DNA of 45,495 nucleotides from Paraprevotella xylaniphila YIT 11841 (GTDB taxonomy: Bacteria > Bacteroidota > Bacteroidia > Bacteroidales > Bacteroidaceae). Shown here one piece after another: positions 7,049 to 14,011 of the stretch. Every line of letters starts with the position of its first letter. Within the stretch, counting starts at the first letter, position 1. A program made the translations under genes and the position numbers. Location of the stretch: positions 1 through 45,495 of the forward strand of contig NZ_GL883822.1 in assembly GCF_000205165.1 (NCBI RefSeq), written 5' to 3'. The notes beneath the pieces are model-generated. The model was not told where the DNA came from, made no database searches, and was given only the letters and a program-made list of their open reading frames with translations.

Positions 7049-7476
7049 GATTCTGTTCCTGTTTTACGGTTAATACTGAATACTGTCTTTTGCATCTCTT
7101 GTGGCATGATTGGACGACTGTAGACCAATTCGCCAAGTCGGTTATAGAATCCGGCCATCTTTTCCTCATGGTAGAGGATTTTGGCACATTCTTCATTGTC
7201 CACGAACTCCGAACCTTTCTTTATATGCTCCAAGAGTTCTTGTTTCTCCTCGTTCAAAGGTTTCAACCGCTCTTTGAACTCTTCCATTGCCTCTTTCTTC
7301 TCAATCTCAATGTCGTTGATGGTGATTGAAACCTCGGCCAATGATTCTTTCTTTTGTGCCAACTCGTCAGGATTAAACCTGTGGGTGTAACCAATTCTCT
7401 CTACTGCATCGGCATTGTCCTTTAAGAATTGCCAACGCTCTTTCTCAGGAATGTCCTGACCTAAAAATTTGTCCAT
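7045..7476 (-). CDS. Phage coiled-coil protein of unknown function
   Basis: About 143 residues from the ATG of MDKFLGQDIPEKERW. An upstream in-frame TTG (7482) is possible but the ATG sits just after the upstream stop. Residues from about 45 to 100 form a charged coiled coil (EKKEAMEEFKERLKPLNEEK). The C-terminal part has QKTVFSINRKTG. The size and heptad content resemble small phage proteins that accompany recombinases (for example Gp157-like), but no motif proves a family. Confidence 0.75.
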   Translation of the reverse strand: MDKFLGQDIPEKERWQFLKDNADAVERIGYTHRFNPDELAQKKESLAEVSITINDIEIEKKEAMEEFKERLKPLNEEKQELLEHIKKGSEFVDNEECAKILYHEEKMAGFYNRLGELVYSRPIMPQEMQKTVFSINRKTGTES

Positions 7477-7478
7477 AA

Positions 7479-7916
7479 TCAAATAAATTCTTTATTACGT
7501 TCTACTTCCAATTCCATTAATTGTATCAGCCTTTCTTCATCTGGGCTTGGGATATATATTCCGGCATTTGACGCACACCAGTTTCTGAAACGGTCTACCG
7601 TAAGGGCAAATTCCGCGCTGTCCAGTTCGGAAGAGCTTCTAAGATACTTCACACGGCCAAGGTACTTGTCTTCCCTTTCCCGAATAAAAGTGTCAGGGTT
7701 GCAAAGAATCTTGTAATAGTTACGCTTCACATATTCCATGGTTTCGCCGATTTGGCATCCGAAGTATGAAAGGCAGACGTGAAGGTATTTGTTGGCCTGA
7801 ATGCTCCTCTGTGGTTTCTTCTCGGTCAAATCAAATATCTTCTTGTCCTTGATGAGCTTTTCCAATTTTGCCCTTGCCTGCCCGGCGTGGAGTTCGTTGG
7901 AACCGTCGTACCTCAT
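7479..7916 (-). CDS. NinB-like recombination protein (tentative)
   Basis: 145 residues. The stretch KKPQRSIQANKYLHVCLSYF followed by GCQIGETMEYVKRNYYKIL is like the NinB (Orf/YbcN) pattern of a basic strand, 'QxxxYLHxxL' and a following helix pair; NinB-type proteins bind single-stranded DNA and help load recombinases. The C-terminus has VDRFRNWCASNAGIYIPSPD. Position between an SSB-like gene and a coiled-coil gene supports a recombination role, but the similarity is weak. Confidence 0.7.
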   Translation of the reverse strand: MRYDGSNELHAGQARAKLEKLIKDKKIFDLTEKKPQRSIQANKYLHVCLSYFGCQIGETMEYVKRNYYKILCNPDTFIREREDKYLGRVKYLRSSSELDSAEFALTVDRFRNWCASNAGIYIPSPDEERLIQLMELEVERNKEFI

Positions 7917-7922
7917 AAATTA

Positions 7923-8234
7923 TCAGAAAGGCAAGTCGTCAAGAGGTGACACGCTTGGGGCTGCGGCCACTTGTTCGGGGGTTGGTGCGTTCGGTTGCGA
8001 CTGGTAGGTCTGCAAGTCACCGATGAAGTAGTTTTCCCCCTCCTTCCGTTCTTCTTTCTTGGGGGAACAAGAAACGAAGTGGGTATATGTCCTGTCGCCA
8101 AAGGTTGCAGGTTCTTTCCTTTCCCCCACAAAGATGTTCAGGAATATACGTTCCTTTCCGTCCTTGCACATGATTTTCTTCATCTGTGAGCGTGGTATGT
8201 CGCTCAGGCAGATACTTCCATATAAACTGCTCAT
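7923..8234 (-). CDS. Phage single-stranded DNA-binding-like protein
   Basis: 103 residues starting MSSLYGSICLSDIPRSQMKK. A small beta-rich body (ERIFLNIFVGERKEP, YTHFVSCSPKKEERKEG, YFIGDLQTY) is followed by a disordered Pro/Ala/Gln tail that ends in DDLPF. The acidic tip ending in Pro-Phe is the partner-binding tail of SSB proteins (DDxPF). Binding ssDNA and recruiting replication or recombination partners is therefore likely. It lies directly beside the nuclease and ERF annealase genes, the usual phage recombination set. Confidence 0.82.
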   Translation of the reverse strand: MSSLYGSICLSDIPRSQMKKIMCKDGKERIFLNIFVGERKEPATFGDRTYTHFVSCSPKKEERKEGENYFIGDLQTYQSQPNAPTPEQVAAAPSVSPLDDLPF

Positions 8235-8255
8235 TTTCTAATGTTTTTTATGTTA

Positions 8256-9164
8256 CTATTTCACTTTTAAAATCACGCTTCCGGAAACCTTGGTTTTGAT
8301 GAGATAAGCCTTGTAAAGGTCGGGATGGTCGGAGGCGAAACGCTTCTTGTCGAAGTCTTCCCTTTCGCTGTCTTCCTTGCGTGTAAAAGACACTCTGTCC
8401 CCGACCCACTTGCTTACACCGGCATTCTGCATCTCGAATTTTACGCCATCGGACAGTTCCTTTTTCTTTTCTGACCAATATTTATATTGCCGGTCGATTT
8501 CGGCTATGGCATCTTCCATGGCGGCATATTTTTCCGGAAGGCTCGTATCCGTGAAGGAAAGGGCATAGGGGTTGGCGAATTGCTCACCGTTCACCTCGTG
8601 CTCCATCAATGACACCACCACACCATCCGGGATGCGTTCAACTTCCACGAGTTCATGGCGTTCTCCGCGTAGCCAGATGGCATAAAGGTGGAGGACTTTT
8701 GCGCCGGGGTTCTGACGTTCAAAAAGGTAGGCGTAGACGGAAAGCTGCCACCTGACATATTCCTTGTCAAGCTTATAAGTAGTCTTTATGTCAGCCAATG
8801 TAAATGTTGATTCGCCATCCCTGTAAACCTTGTCGATGCAGCTTGCAAAGTGTTCGTTGTCTGATACAAGGTATTCGCTTTCCTCATGCTTCAGGGCGTA
8901 TGTCTCTTTCAGTTCCTTGTAGCCTATTGCTTCGGGGCTTTCATGCTCCACTCCAAGACTGTCCACCAACTCACAAACCGAATGGATGAATGAGCCGCGT
9001 TCTGCGGCGTTGCGCATCGTTTCTTCATCAATCCCGTCATACTTTCCGGGAAAGAGTTGCCGTGAAAGCATGCCGGTTATCCCGTCAAGCATCCTGCCGG
9101 CCGGCGTTATGTAGGTGTGAGTGGCCGGATAAAACACGACATCCGATTTTTTAAGCTTGTACAT
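8256..9164 (-). CDS. PD-(D/E)XK nuclease (RecB/Cas4-like exonuclease)
   Basis: About 302 residues. The visible motif set is HTYITPAGRMLDGITGMLSR at the N-terminus, the catalytic strand TLADIKTTYKLD (the D ... x-x-K arrangement), and RWQLSVYAYLFERQNPGAKV, where the Q and Y of the 'QLxxYAYL' helix are the typical RecB-family motif III. It would degrade or trim DNA ends for annealing by the ERF protein encoded next. The start at 9164 is chosen because a perfect AGGAGG Shine-Dalgarno lies about eight bases upstream (9171-9176), which is unusual for Bacteroidota. It overlaps the ERF gene end by 14 nt. Confidence 0.87.
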   Translation of the reverse strand: MYKLKKSDVVFYPATHTYITPAGRMLDGITGMLSRQLFPGKYDGIDEETMRNAAERGSFIHSVCELVDSLGVEHESPEAIGYKELKETYALKHEESEYLVSDNEHFASCIDKVYRDGESTFTLADIKTTYKLDKEYVRWQLSVYAYLFERQNPGAKVLHLYAIWLRGERHELVEVERIPDGVVVSLMEHEVNGEQFANPYALSFTDTSLPEKYAAMEDAIAEIDRQYKYWSEKKKELSDGVKFEMQNAGVSKWVGDRVSFTRKEDSEREDFDKKRFASDHPDLYKAYLIKTKVSGSVILKVK

Positions 9165-9708
9165 AAGGCACCTCCTTTTTCCTTTCACCCAAACGCTTCA
9201 TGAAAGCCTTGTCATCATGAAGCATGGTATATTTGTTGAATATTTTGGATAGTTCGGCCGTGTCCTTGGCAGCATCTATCTCTTGGAAAGCCATGTCCCG
9301 GTTGTCGGAAAGCCCGTCGTCCTTACCGCCGGTGTTCGTGTCGTCGCTGTCTTTCGTGTCGTCGATACAAAACATTCCGTTCAGGGCGTACTTCCGGGCA
9401 TAGGAAGAAGCCGCTCCCGTCACCTGTGAGCCATCCATGCCTTTCTTGCTTTCTTCTTCACGAGCATAAGCGGTAGTCGATACGGTTTCGCCGTTCTCAT
9501 TCTTTAATGTAACGGTGGCCTTTACATATATGCGCGTACCAACAAGAACCATTTCGTCGGCAATCGTAAGTTCGCACTTATGTTCATACAATAAGGGCTT
9601 CAATGCCTCCAGTATGTCTTCGCAACTCCGGTACTTGTACTTCCCGAAGTTGTTCCATTGCCCTTTGGGAGCTTTCAGGCTGTGTTGGATTTCTATTAGT
9701 TCTTTCAT
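9151..9708 (-). CDS. erf: ERF-family ssDNA annealing protein
   Basis: 185 residues. The ERF core is evident: LIEIQHSLKAPKGQWNNFGK, YKYRSCEDILEALKPLL, IYVKATVTLKN and GSQVTGAASSYARKYALNGM followed by acidic D/T residues. The GAASSYARKYAL helix is the diagnostic segment of the ERF superfamily (phage P22 Erf and relatives), which anneals complementary single strands and promotes recombination-dependent circularisation or repair. The acidic spacer DDTKDSDDTNTGGKDDG and a short C-terminal helical part follow. The start overlaps a small upstream frame by ATGA (9705-9708). Confidence 0.93.
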   Translation of the reverse strand: MKELIEIQHSLKAPKGQWNNFGKYKYRSCEDILEALKPLLYEHKCELTIADEMVLVGTRIYVKATVTLKNENGETVSTTAYAREEESKKGMDGSQVTGAASSYARKYALNGMFCIDDTKDSDDTNTGGKDDGLSDNRDMAFQEIDAAKDTAELSKIFNKYTMLHDDKAFMKRLGERKKEVPYVQA

Positions 9709-9794
9709 TTTACTTCCAATTCTGATTTGAGGAATTGCTTCAGGTCACGACCGTAATAAAACGGACGGCCATCCGAACCTGTGATAATTATTTC
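9705..9794 (-). pseudogene. Start-less frame, probably shifted end of the upstream HTH gene
   Basis: A clean reading frame (IIITGSDGRPFYYGRDLKQF and LKSELEVK) ends in a TGA that overlaps the erf ATG by ATGA, the coupling used by genuine genes here. It has no ATG, GTG or well-placed TTG start. The upstream gene at 9788-10087 ends ...GTMK-stop, and adding a single G after its last ATG would fuse the two into one ORF ending exactly at this coupled stop. So either a one-base deletion split one gene or ribosomal frameshifting joins them. Confidence 0.55.
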
Positions 9795-10087
9795 ATTGTC
9801 CCCCTCGCTACAATCCCGGCTATATTCGCCATGGATAAGGCTTGTTTGACTTCTGCCTTGGAGTAGTAAAGCGGAGAATTACGACCAACGCCTTTCCTTG
9901 TCGCCCGAATGACACCTTCCGAAACCAAACGGTTAAAACGCTTGATGTCTATCCGCATCATTTTTAACCAACGTTTTATTTCAGATGCCCGGACTAAATC
10001 TTGCGGTGGCTCGTATGCTTTGACGGCCTGCATATAGCCCACTTGAACAAAGTCGGCTATGACAGAATTTAGTTCTTGAATGTCCAT
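9788..10087 (-). CDS. Phage HTH protein, possibly frameshifted at its end
   Basis: 99 residues with LVRASEIKRWLKMMRIDIKR (first helices), VSEGVIRATRKG (recognition helix and hinge) and NSPLYYSKAEVKQALSMANI, a winged or MerR/excisionase-like DNA-binding module as in the HTH gene at 11751-12032. It likely binds DNA as a regulator of the early operon. It ends at a TAA just after GTMK, where a single-base change would extend it by about 30 residues to the erf-coupled stop (see the 9705-9794 entry). Confidence 0.75.
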   Translation of the reverse strand: MDIQELNSVIADFVQVGYMQAVKAYEPPQDLVRASEIKRWLKMMRIDIKRFNRLVSEGVIRATRKGVGRNSPLYYSKAEVKQALSMANIAGIVARGTMK

Positions 10088-10093
10088 GATAAT

Positions 10094-10336
10094 TTACTTT
10101 ATACATATAATAGAGATATAACCGGGATATTCTGTTGCAGAAACCCTAAACTTCACATCCATTGCTGTTTTCAGTTCACCCAAAAGCCGTCCCGTGCTAT
10201 TTCTTCGGCTTGCTTCTGCCCTGATTCCATTATATCTTTTTTTCTCGAACGGGACTTTGTACACATCCCCTTTTTTCATGCTGTCAAATAAGCCAACATG
10301 AGTATAATTTTCATCTATCATTATTTCCTTTATCAT
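10094..10336 (-). CDS. Small phage protein of unknown function
   Basis: 80 residues (MIKEIMIDENYTHVGLFDSM). A middle part with KGDVYKVPFEKKRYNGIRAE and RRNSTGRLLGELK suggests a small DNA- or protein-binding fold with a basic face. The start is supported by a good AGGAGG Shine-Dalgarno eight bases upstream (10341-10346), one of two strong ones in this operon. No family is recognised. Confidence 0.75.
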   Translation of the reverse strand: MIKEIMIDENYTHVGLFDSMKKGDVYKVPFEKKRYNGIRAEASRRNSTGRLLGELKTAMDVKFRVSATEYPGYISIICIK

Positions 10337-10353
10337 ATTTTACCTCCTTTCCG

Positions 10354-10572
10354 TTACCATAAATTTTTATCCGACAATGTGTCATAATACTCTTTGTTAG
10401 CCATGTATTCTTCGGCTATCTCACTGTCCGTGTCATGCCCCAATCCTTTGATAAGTTCATAAACATGCGGATTCAGGTTGTTCACAATCTCGTTTGTCCG
10501 GTCTGCGTGTCCGGCTAACCCTAATGCCACTATAAACAATGTGGCGATTCCAATGTTTCTTAATGTTTTCAT
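10354..10572 (-). CDS. Small secreted or membrane-anchored phage protein
   Basis: 72 residues. A hydrophobic N-terminal helix (TLRNIGIATLFIVALGLAGH) could be a signal peptide or membrane anchor, followed by a soluble acidic part with TDSEIAEEYMANKEYYDTLS. No domain is recognised. It is followed on the minus strand by the Shine-Dalgarno-led 80-residue gene. Confidence 0.65.
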   Translation of the reverse strand: MKTLRNIGIATLFIVALGLAGHADRTNEIVNNLNPHVYELIKGLGHDTDSEIAEEYMANKEYYDTLSDKNLW

Positions 10573-10593
10573 ATTGTTTGTTTTAGTTTGCTA

Positions 10594-10641
10594 CCCCTCA
10601 ACGGCTTAAACCGGTTGTTACCCCGAATCTTACGGGAGGGG
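10594..10641 (-). other. Compact three-helix RNA element A
   Basis: CCCCTC (10594-10599) pairs with GAGGGG (10636-10641) and encloses two hairpins: CGG-CTTAAA-CCG (10602-10613) and CCCG-AATCTTA-CGGG (10622-10636, sharing one base with the outer stem). It lies in the 126-nt gap between two phage genes. The shape is like a tRNA lacking one arm. It has no recognised motif; it may be a regulatory or processing element. Confidence 0.45.
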
Positions 10642-10698
10642 ATTGGTTTGAAAGGCGCACTTCCAATGGAGTAAAAGAAAAATCGTCACACTTAAAAC

Positions 10699-11079
10699 TT
10701 ACTTTGATATTGGAAGTACGCCGGGATTATCTTTCGGCGATCGCCCATTTAAAAAGGCTAATTGTTCTTTGCGATGTTCTTCGGACAGATAGCCTTCTTT
10801 CGTATAAAGATTATGTAATCCTCTGTCTTCATGCGAACCTTGGTTCTGCTCAAAAAAACTGTCGGGAATATCTAAGGTCAAATATGGCGACACTCGAACA
10901 ACCCGTGTACCAACGGGAAATTTACTCAAATCTATCCGCGACAATTCTTCCGCTTTTTGAAGAGAACAATCATCTTTGGAAGATAATCCTCCATTTTGGG
11001 GACATGCGCAAGTGGGATTCCCTTGAAGAATTGTTTGACCATCTTCTTCATACTTCTGATGATAGCTATTCCGTTTCAT
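10699..11079 (-). CDS. Phage protein of unknown function
   Basis: 126 residues. The N-terminal 45 residues are low-complexity and polar with two Cys; the second half (LSKFPVGTRVVRVSPYLTLD, then HNLYTKEGYLSEEHRKEQLA) looks conserved and coding. It runs in the operon direction and has an upstream 300-nt gap, so it may be the first gene of a sub-transcript. An antisense frame on the plus strand over the same interval is weaker in composition. Confidence 0.6.
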   Translation of the reverse strand: MKRNSYHQKYEEDGQTILQGNPTCACPQNGGLSSKDDCSLQKAEELSRIDLSKFPVGTRVVRVSPYLTLDIPDSFFEQNQGSHEDRGLHNLYTKEGYLSEEHRKEQLAFLNGRSPKDNPGVLPISK

Positions 11080-11125
11080 TACGCAAACTTTATAATCTGT
11101 TATTATGAACTTAATTTGCTGTGTT

Positions 11126-11169
11126 CCACCGCGCCAATTCGATTGGCGGCATCACGCCTTTTGCGGTGG
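11126..11169. other. Compact three-helix RNA element B
   Basis: In a 314-nt gene-free gap (11080-11393), CCACCGC (11126-11132) pairs with GCGGTGG (11163-11169) and encloses GCCAA-TTCGA-TTGGC (11133-11147) and GGC-ATCAC-GCC (11148-11158). The first inner arm carries TTCGATT, like a tRNA T loop. Orientation is unknown. A hairpin TGGCG-TTTCCGCT-CGCCA lies further right at about 11288-11305. I see no ORF in the gap. Confidence 0.5.
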
Positions 11170-11357
11170 ATTATATGTATCATGAGTTTCGGCGGTAGCG
11201 TGTTCGCGCCCCAATGCGATATACTTGATGGGATAAGGTGAAATCCCGCTGTCCGCTTACTCTTTCAGCCTTCCGCATGGTTGGTGTCGTGGCGTTTCCG
11301 CTCGCCAACATTCCGGCATGGCTGATGTTCACAATATGTCAAAGAACTATCCTCTTG

Positions 11358-11400
11358 TTGGTGGCCGGGGAATCGAACCCCGGCTTCATCCTATCACCAA
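11358..11400 (-). other. tRNA-like minihelix (T arm plus acceptor) C
   Basis: On the minus strand TTGGTG and CACCAA (11395-11400 with 11358-11363) close an acceptor-like stem over a strong 7-bp hairpin GCCGGGG-TTCGATT-CCCCGGC (11364-11384), which is a textbook T arm. Only ten bases replace the D and anticodon arms. The stop codon of the gene at 11394-11738 lies in its 5' strand. It cannot decode; it resembles a tRNA acceptor/T-arm minihelix and could be a processing signal, a decay product, or an integrase-related relic. Confidence 0.5.
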
Positions 11401-11738
11401 TATGCCCCGTAACCTTGGGCGCGGTCTAAGGCCATACGGTTGTCCATTGCGGCCTCATATTCTTCATCGTCCCGCATCTCTTCGAGATATACTTCGTTGT
11501 CTATCTTTTCGGTGCTTACCGAATCCTCTATCAGCTTTTGGATGTTGGGGTAAGTCCTGTTCGCATCATCACCGTATATCATGGCTTCTACTTTACCCGT
11601 TAAAGCATCGTATGACACTTCAAGGTCGCATGTCTTACCGCTCATGCAAATGAAGGATGAGCGTTTATTATGGTCGAAATTGCCAATTAAGGCATCTTCT
11701 ATCATGGCCAAAAGGCTTCTTAATTCCACGTCTTTCAT
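11394..11738 (-). CDS. Phage protein of unknown function
   Basis: 114 residues starting MKDVELRSLLAMIEDALIGN. The region FICMSGKTCDLEVSYDALTG may be a small beta sheet, and the acidic C-terminus (DDEEYEAAMDNRMALDRAQG) is helical. The size and position beside an excisionase-like gene are typical of phage early proteins. No domain is recognised. Confidence 0.7.
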   Translation of the reverse strand: MKDVELRSLLAMIEDALIGNFDHNKRSSFICMSGKTCDLEVSYDALTGKVEAMIYGDDANRTYPNIQKLIEDSVSTEKIDNEVYLEEMRDDEEYEAAMDNRMALDRAQGYGAYW

Positions 11739-11750
11739 AACCGTATCTTT

Positions 11751-12032
11751 TTATTTGATTGCATCAATCTGGCTTTGCAAGTAATATGGTTTCTTCCCGA
11801 TTCGTCCGGCAGGAGACAGGTAACTTACCTTGTTCCATCTCCACAGGGTAGACAACGTTACGCCTAATTGCTGTGCCGCATCCTTGGCCGTGAGCCTCTT
11901 GTCCGGCTTGTCCTCTTTGGCCAACAAGGCTTTTACCTCTTCGGCCACCGTCAGGGCGAACTCCTTCAGGTCGGCAGGAGTGACGGATATTGTCACGTTT
12001 TGGCCACTGGCTATCAATTCTTGTATGTTCAT
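11751..12032 (-). CDS. Excisionase-like HTH protein
   Basis: 93 residues. After a helical N-terminus (TPADLKEFALTVAEEVKALL) the C-terminal half is a helix-turn-helix with RLTAKDAAQQLGVTLSTLWR and then RIGKKPYYLQSQID, the arrangement of Bacteroidota excisionase/MerR-like small proteins (DNA-binding helix plus 'R.GKK.YY' wing). It likely bends or marks DNA during excision or regulates the operon. It is the second gene after the early promoter, where a Cro- or Xis-like protein is expected. Confidence 0.85.
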   Translation of the reverse strand: MNIQELIASGQNVTISVTPADLKEFALTVAEEVKALLAKEDKPDKRLTAKDAAQQLGVTLSTLWRWNKVSYLSPAGRIGKKPYYLQSQIDAIK

Positions 12033-12043
12033 GATTATTTCCT

Positions 12044-12217
12044 TTAGAACCTTTTATTGAGGTTGTTCGCGAAAATGTAATCGCGCACCTCGTTTTCCTT
12101 TTCTGTGTCGGCGTTCCAATGCACAGCCCTCCATACAGTCATCTGTGAACACTGGCATGCACTGATTATCTGCGGTGTCACTCCTTTTTTCAATTTTATG
12201 GGTTTTCTTTTTGCCAT
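12044..12217 (-). CDS. Small phage Cro-like HTH protein
   Basis: 57 residues, in a frame other than the longest open frame here. It reads MAKRKPIKLKKGVTPQIISA and then CSQMTVWRAVHWNADTEKEN with the C-terminal VRDYIFANN. The pattern of a basic start, 'GVTPQIIS..CS.MTVWRAV' (helices 2-3) is a typical helix-turn-helix. It is the first gene after the leftward promoter and faces the repressor gene, so it fills the place of a Cro-type regulator. The ORF that covers 12054-12296 in another frame is Arg/Lys-rich and lacks such a pattern. Confidence 0.75.
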   Translation of the reverse strand: MAKRKPIKLKKGVTPQIISACQCSQMTVWRAVHWNADTEKENEVRDYIFANNLNKRF

Positions 12218-12293
12218 ATTGTTTTAAATTCTTATATTTGCCGCAAACGTTTAACAAGCGTACAACGTTGGGCATTGGTTTAACTTCACAATG

Positions 12294-12349
12294 CAAAGAT
12301 ATGGGTAATAAATGGTAATACCAATAATTACCATTTAAAAATAATGGTA
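12294..12349. promoter_or_regulatory. Lysogeny switch: leftward promoter and repressor operators
   Basis: The minus-strand promoter has -7 box TATCTTTG (12294-12301) and a TTG at 12322-12324 as -33 element. Overlapping it are half-sites of one motif: AATGGTAAT (12311-12319) and ATTACCATT (12327-12335) form a 25-bp perfect inverted repeat with a 7-nt spacer, and TACCATT (12329-12335) with AATGGTA (12343-12349) form a second with the same spacer. The sharing of a half-site gives an array typical of repressor operators that block the leftward promoter. Confidence 0.7.
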
Positions 12350-12367
12350 TTTAAAAGTATTTAACTT

Positions 12368-12826
12368 ATGAAGGGCGATGTCATAGATAGATTGAATAGA
12401 GTTATTGAATATATGTGTATAACACCTGCAGAGCTTGCAAAGAAGTCTGATGTTGACCCATCAAACTTCAATAAGATGCTGAAAGGTCAACTGAATATAA
12501 CTCCAAAAACAATAAAAAAAATAGTTAATGCAACTGGAGTATCGAATGACTGGTTATCGAACGGAGATGGTGAGATGTTGAGTCCCCAAAGTAATAATGT
12601 CACGATAAACGGAAACGAGAATCAAAACAACATTGGTGAGCAGAACATAAAAATATCATTGCCGGAAACCGGAACACAAAAAATTATTAAACCGGACGGG
12701 ACTGTGGAAGTGCATTCTATGGGTAAAAATATAGATAATTCCAACAATACCGATAAATTTATCGAACTTCTTAAAAAAAAGGACGAGCAAATAGATCGAT
12801 TAATAACTTTGTTGGAAAAGAAATAA
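12368..12826 (+). CDS. XRE-family phage repressor without protease domain
   Basis: 152 residues. The N-terminal helix-turn-helix is DRLNRVIEYMCITPAELAKK, followed by SDVDPSNFNKMLKGQLNITP and a dimerisation-like helix with KIVNATGVSNDWLSNGDG (the 'NPDWLLTGEG'-like end of XRE repressors). The C-terminal half is polar, Asn/Gln-rich, and ends in a heptad coiled coil KFIELLKKKDEQIDRLITLL. There is no S24 LexA-like protease domain, so induction would not be by RecA-driven self-cleavage. It faces the leftward operon and is followed by two accessory genes. Confidence 0.88.
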   Translation: MKGDVIDRLNRVIEYMCITPAELAKKSDVDPSNFNKMLKGQLNITPKTIKKIVNATGVSNDWLSNGDGEMLSPQSNNVTINGNENQNNIGEQNIKISLPETGTQKIIKPDGTVEVHSMGKNIDNSNNTDKFIELLKKKDEQIDRLITLLEKK

Positions 12827-12854
12827 ATCAGAATGTTTAATCAATTAATATATT

Positions 12855-13880
12855 ATGGAAAATAAACTTTATATAACAACCACAAATAAATTCGAGAATG
12901 GCGAAATACAAAAATATATGGGATTGGTATGTACAAACGTAGTTGTTGGTACAAATGTATTTTCTGATTTCGCAGCTTCTTTCACTGATTTCTTTGGAGG
13001 AAAATCGAATTCATATAGAAATAAATTGGAATACATATATAAAGAGGCTTTGAAAGATTTAGAGAACAGAACAAGAAAGCTTGGTGCAAACGCAATTGTT
13101 GGAGCAAGGATAGATTTTGATGAAATATCCGGAAAGGATAAGTCTATGTTTATGGTTTCCATATCAGGAACAGCTTGCCGTGTAAACATAAACGAATCAG
13201 AAATAAAGGAAGAAATCCAATCAGGAATTATAGAACAAGAAGTGTTAGAAAAAGAAATTAAAAAAAGAGAAATCATTAAATCAATAAAAGAGAACCAAAA
13301 AGTAGAAGAAGAATGGATTGAATTCATGCAAGAAAATCCTATAAAAGAAATCATTCCTGATTTAATTGGATTATACATAGCAGAGAAAAAAAATTATAGG
13401 GCTGTAGATGGAATCTTTAATGTAATTAAATCTTACAATAGAGGTGATTTAATACCAATATTATATGATAAGATTTTGGATTATAAAGATTTCCAATACA
13501 GTATTGATATAATTAAGAGACTTAAATTATTTGATGCGAATAGGGTGTTAAATATTTGCAAGAATGACCTAAAGAAAGGAATTTTACTTTTGAATATAGA
13601 ACCCAATTACTACAAAAAAGAAGAATTAGAGTACATGAAGGGAATATGCCAATATTATGAAAATATGCCCAATACTGGTAAAATAGAAAAATTAAAAACT
13701 GGAGTATTTAATAAAAAAGAAGAAGATAAATTTATATGTGAAAATGGTCATACAAACAATATTGACTCTATTTTTTGCGCAAAATGTGGTGTAAATATAA
13801 ATGGACTGAATGAAAAAGAATTTGAAGAAGTAAATGAATTTAAAAATAGAGTTCAAGTCTTGATTGATATTTTAAAGTAA
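12855..13880 (+). CDS. YbjQ-domain protein with C-terminal zinc ribbon (lysogenic accessory)
   Basis: 341 residues. Residues about 5-110 are a YbjQ/UPF0145 domain: GLVCTNVVVGTNVFSDFAAS, FFGGKSNSYRNKLEYIYKEA, LGANAIVGARIDFDE and MFMVSISGTACRV are all diagnostic. A Glu/Lys-rich linker (about 110-165) leads to a helical middle and a zinc ribbon at the end, with C295, H299, C308 and C311 (CENGH ... CAKCG). YbjQ family members are usually stand-alone pentameric proteins of about 105 residues; a large C-terminal extension in a phage is unusual. Codon use is AT-rich. It is expressed with the repressor and is not a phage structural gene, so lysogenic conversion or superinfection exclusion is a possibility. 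Confidence 0.85.
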   Translation: MENKLYITTTNKFENGEIQKYMGLVCTNVVVGTNVFSDFAASFTDFFGGKSNSYRNKLEYIYKEALKDLENRTRKLGANAIVGARIDFDEISGKDKSMFMVSISGTACRVNINESEIKEEIQSGIIEQEVLEKEIKKREIIKSIKENQKVEEEWIEFMQENPIKEIIPDLIGLYIAEKKNYRAVDGIFNVIKSYNRGDLIPILYDKILDYKDFQYSIDIIKRLKLFDANRVLNICKNDLKKGILLLNIEPNYYKKEELEYMKGICQYYENMPNTGKIEKLKTGVFNKKEEDKFICENGHTNNIDSIFCAKCGVNINGLNEKEFEEVNEFKNRVQVLIDILK

Positions 13881-14011
13881 AGTGCAACTAAACTAACACA
13901 AGATTCCTGTTAATCACCCAAACTTTAAATATTCGGACTTCAAATTGAAGATTTCCGATGTTTTTGGAGTTTATAAAGTAATTTTATATTTATCAATTAA
14001 ATAGTCATATT

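Noticed and set aside
11350-11450. Complete tRNA gene on the minus strand around the T arm
   Set aside because: A D-arm-like element can be found upstream, but no anticodon stem or matching 5' acceptor exists; only the minihelix is supported.
12054-12296. 80-residue Arg/Lys-rich ORF at the early promoter
   Set aside because: It covers the promoter and the start of the 57-residue HTH gene in another frame, and has no helix pattern. The HTH frame at 12044-12217 is better.
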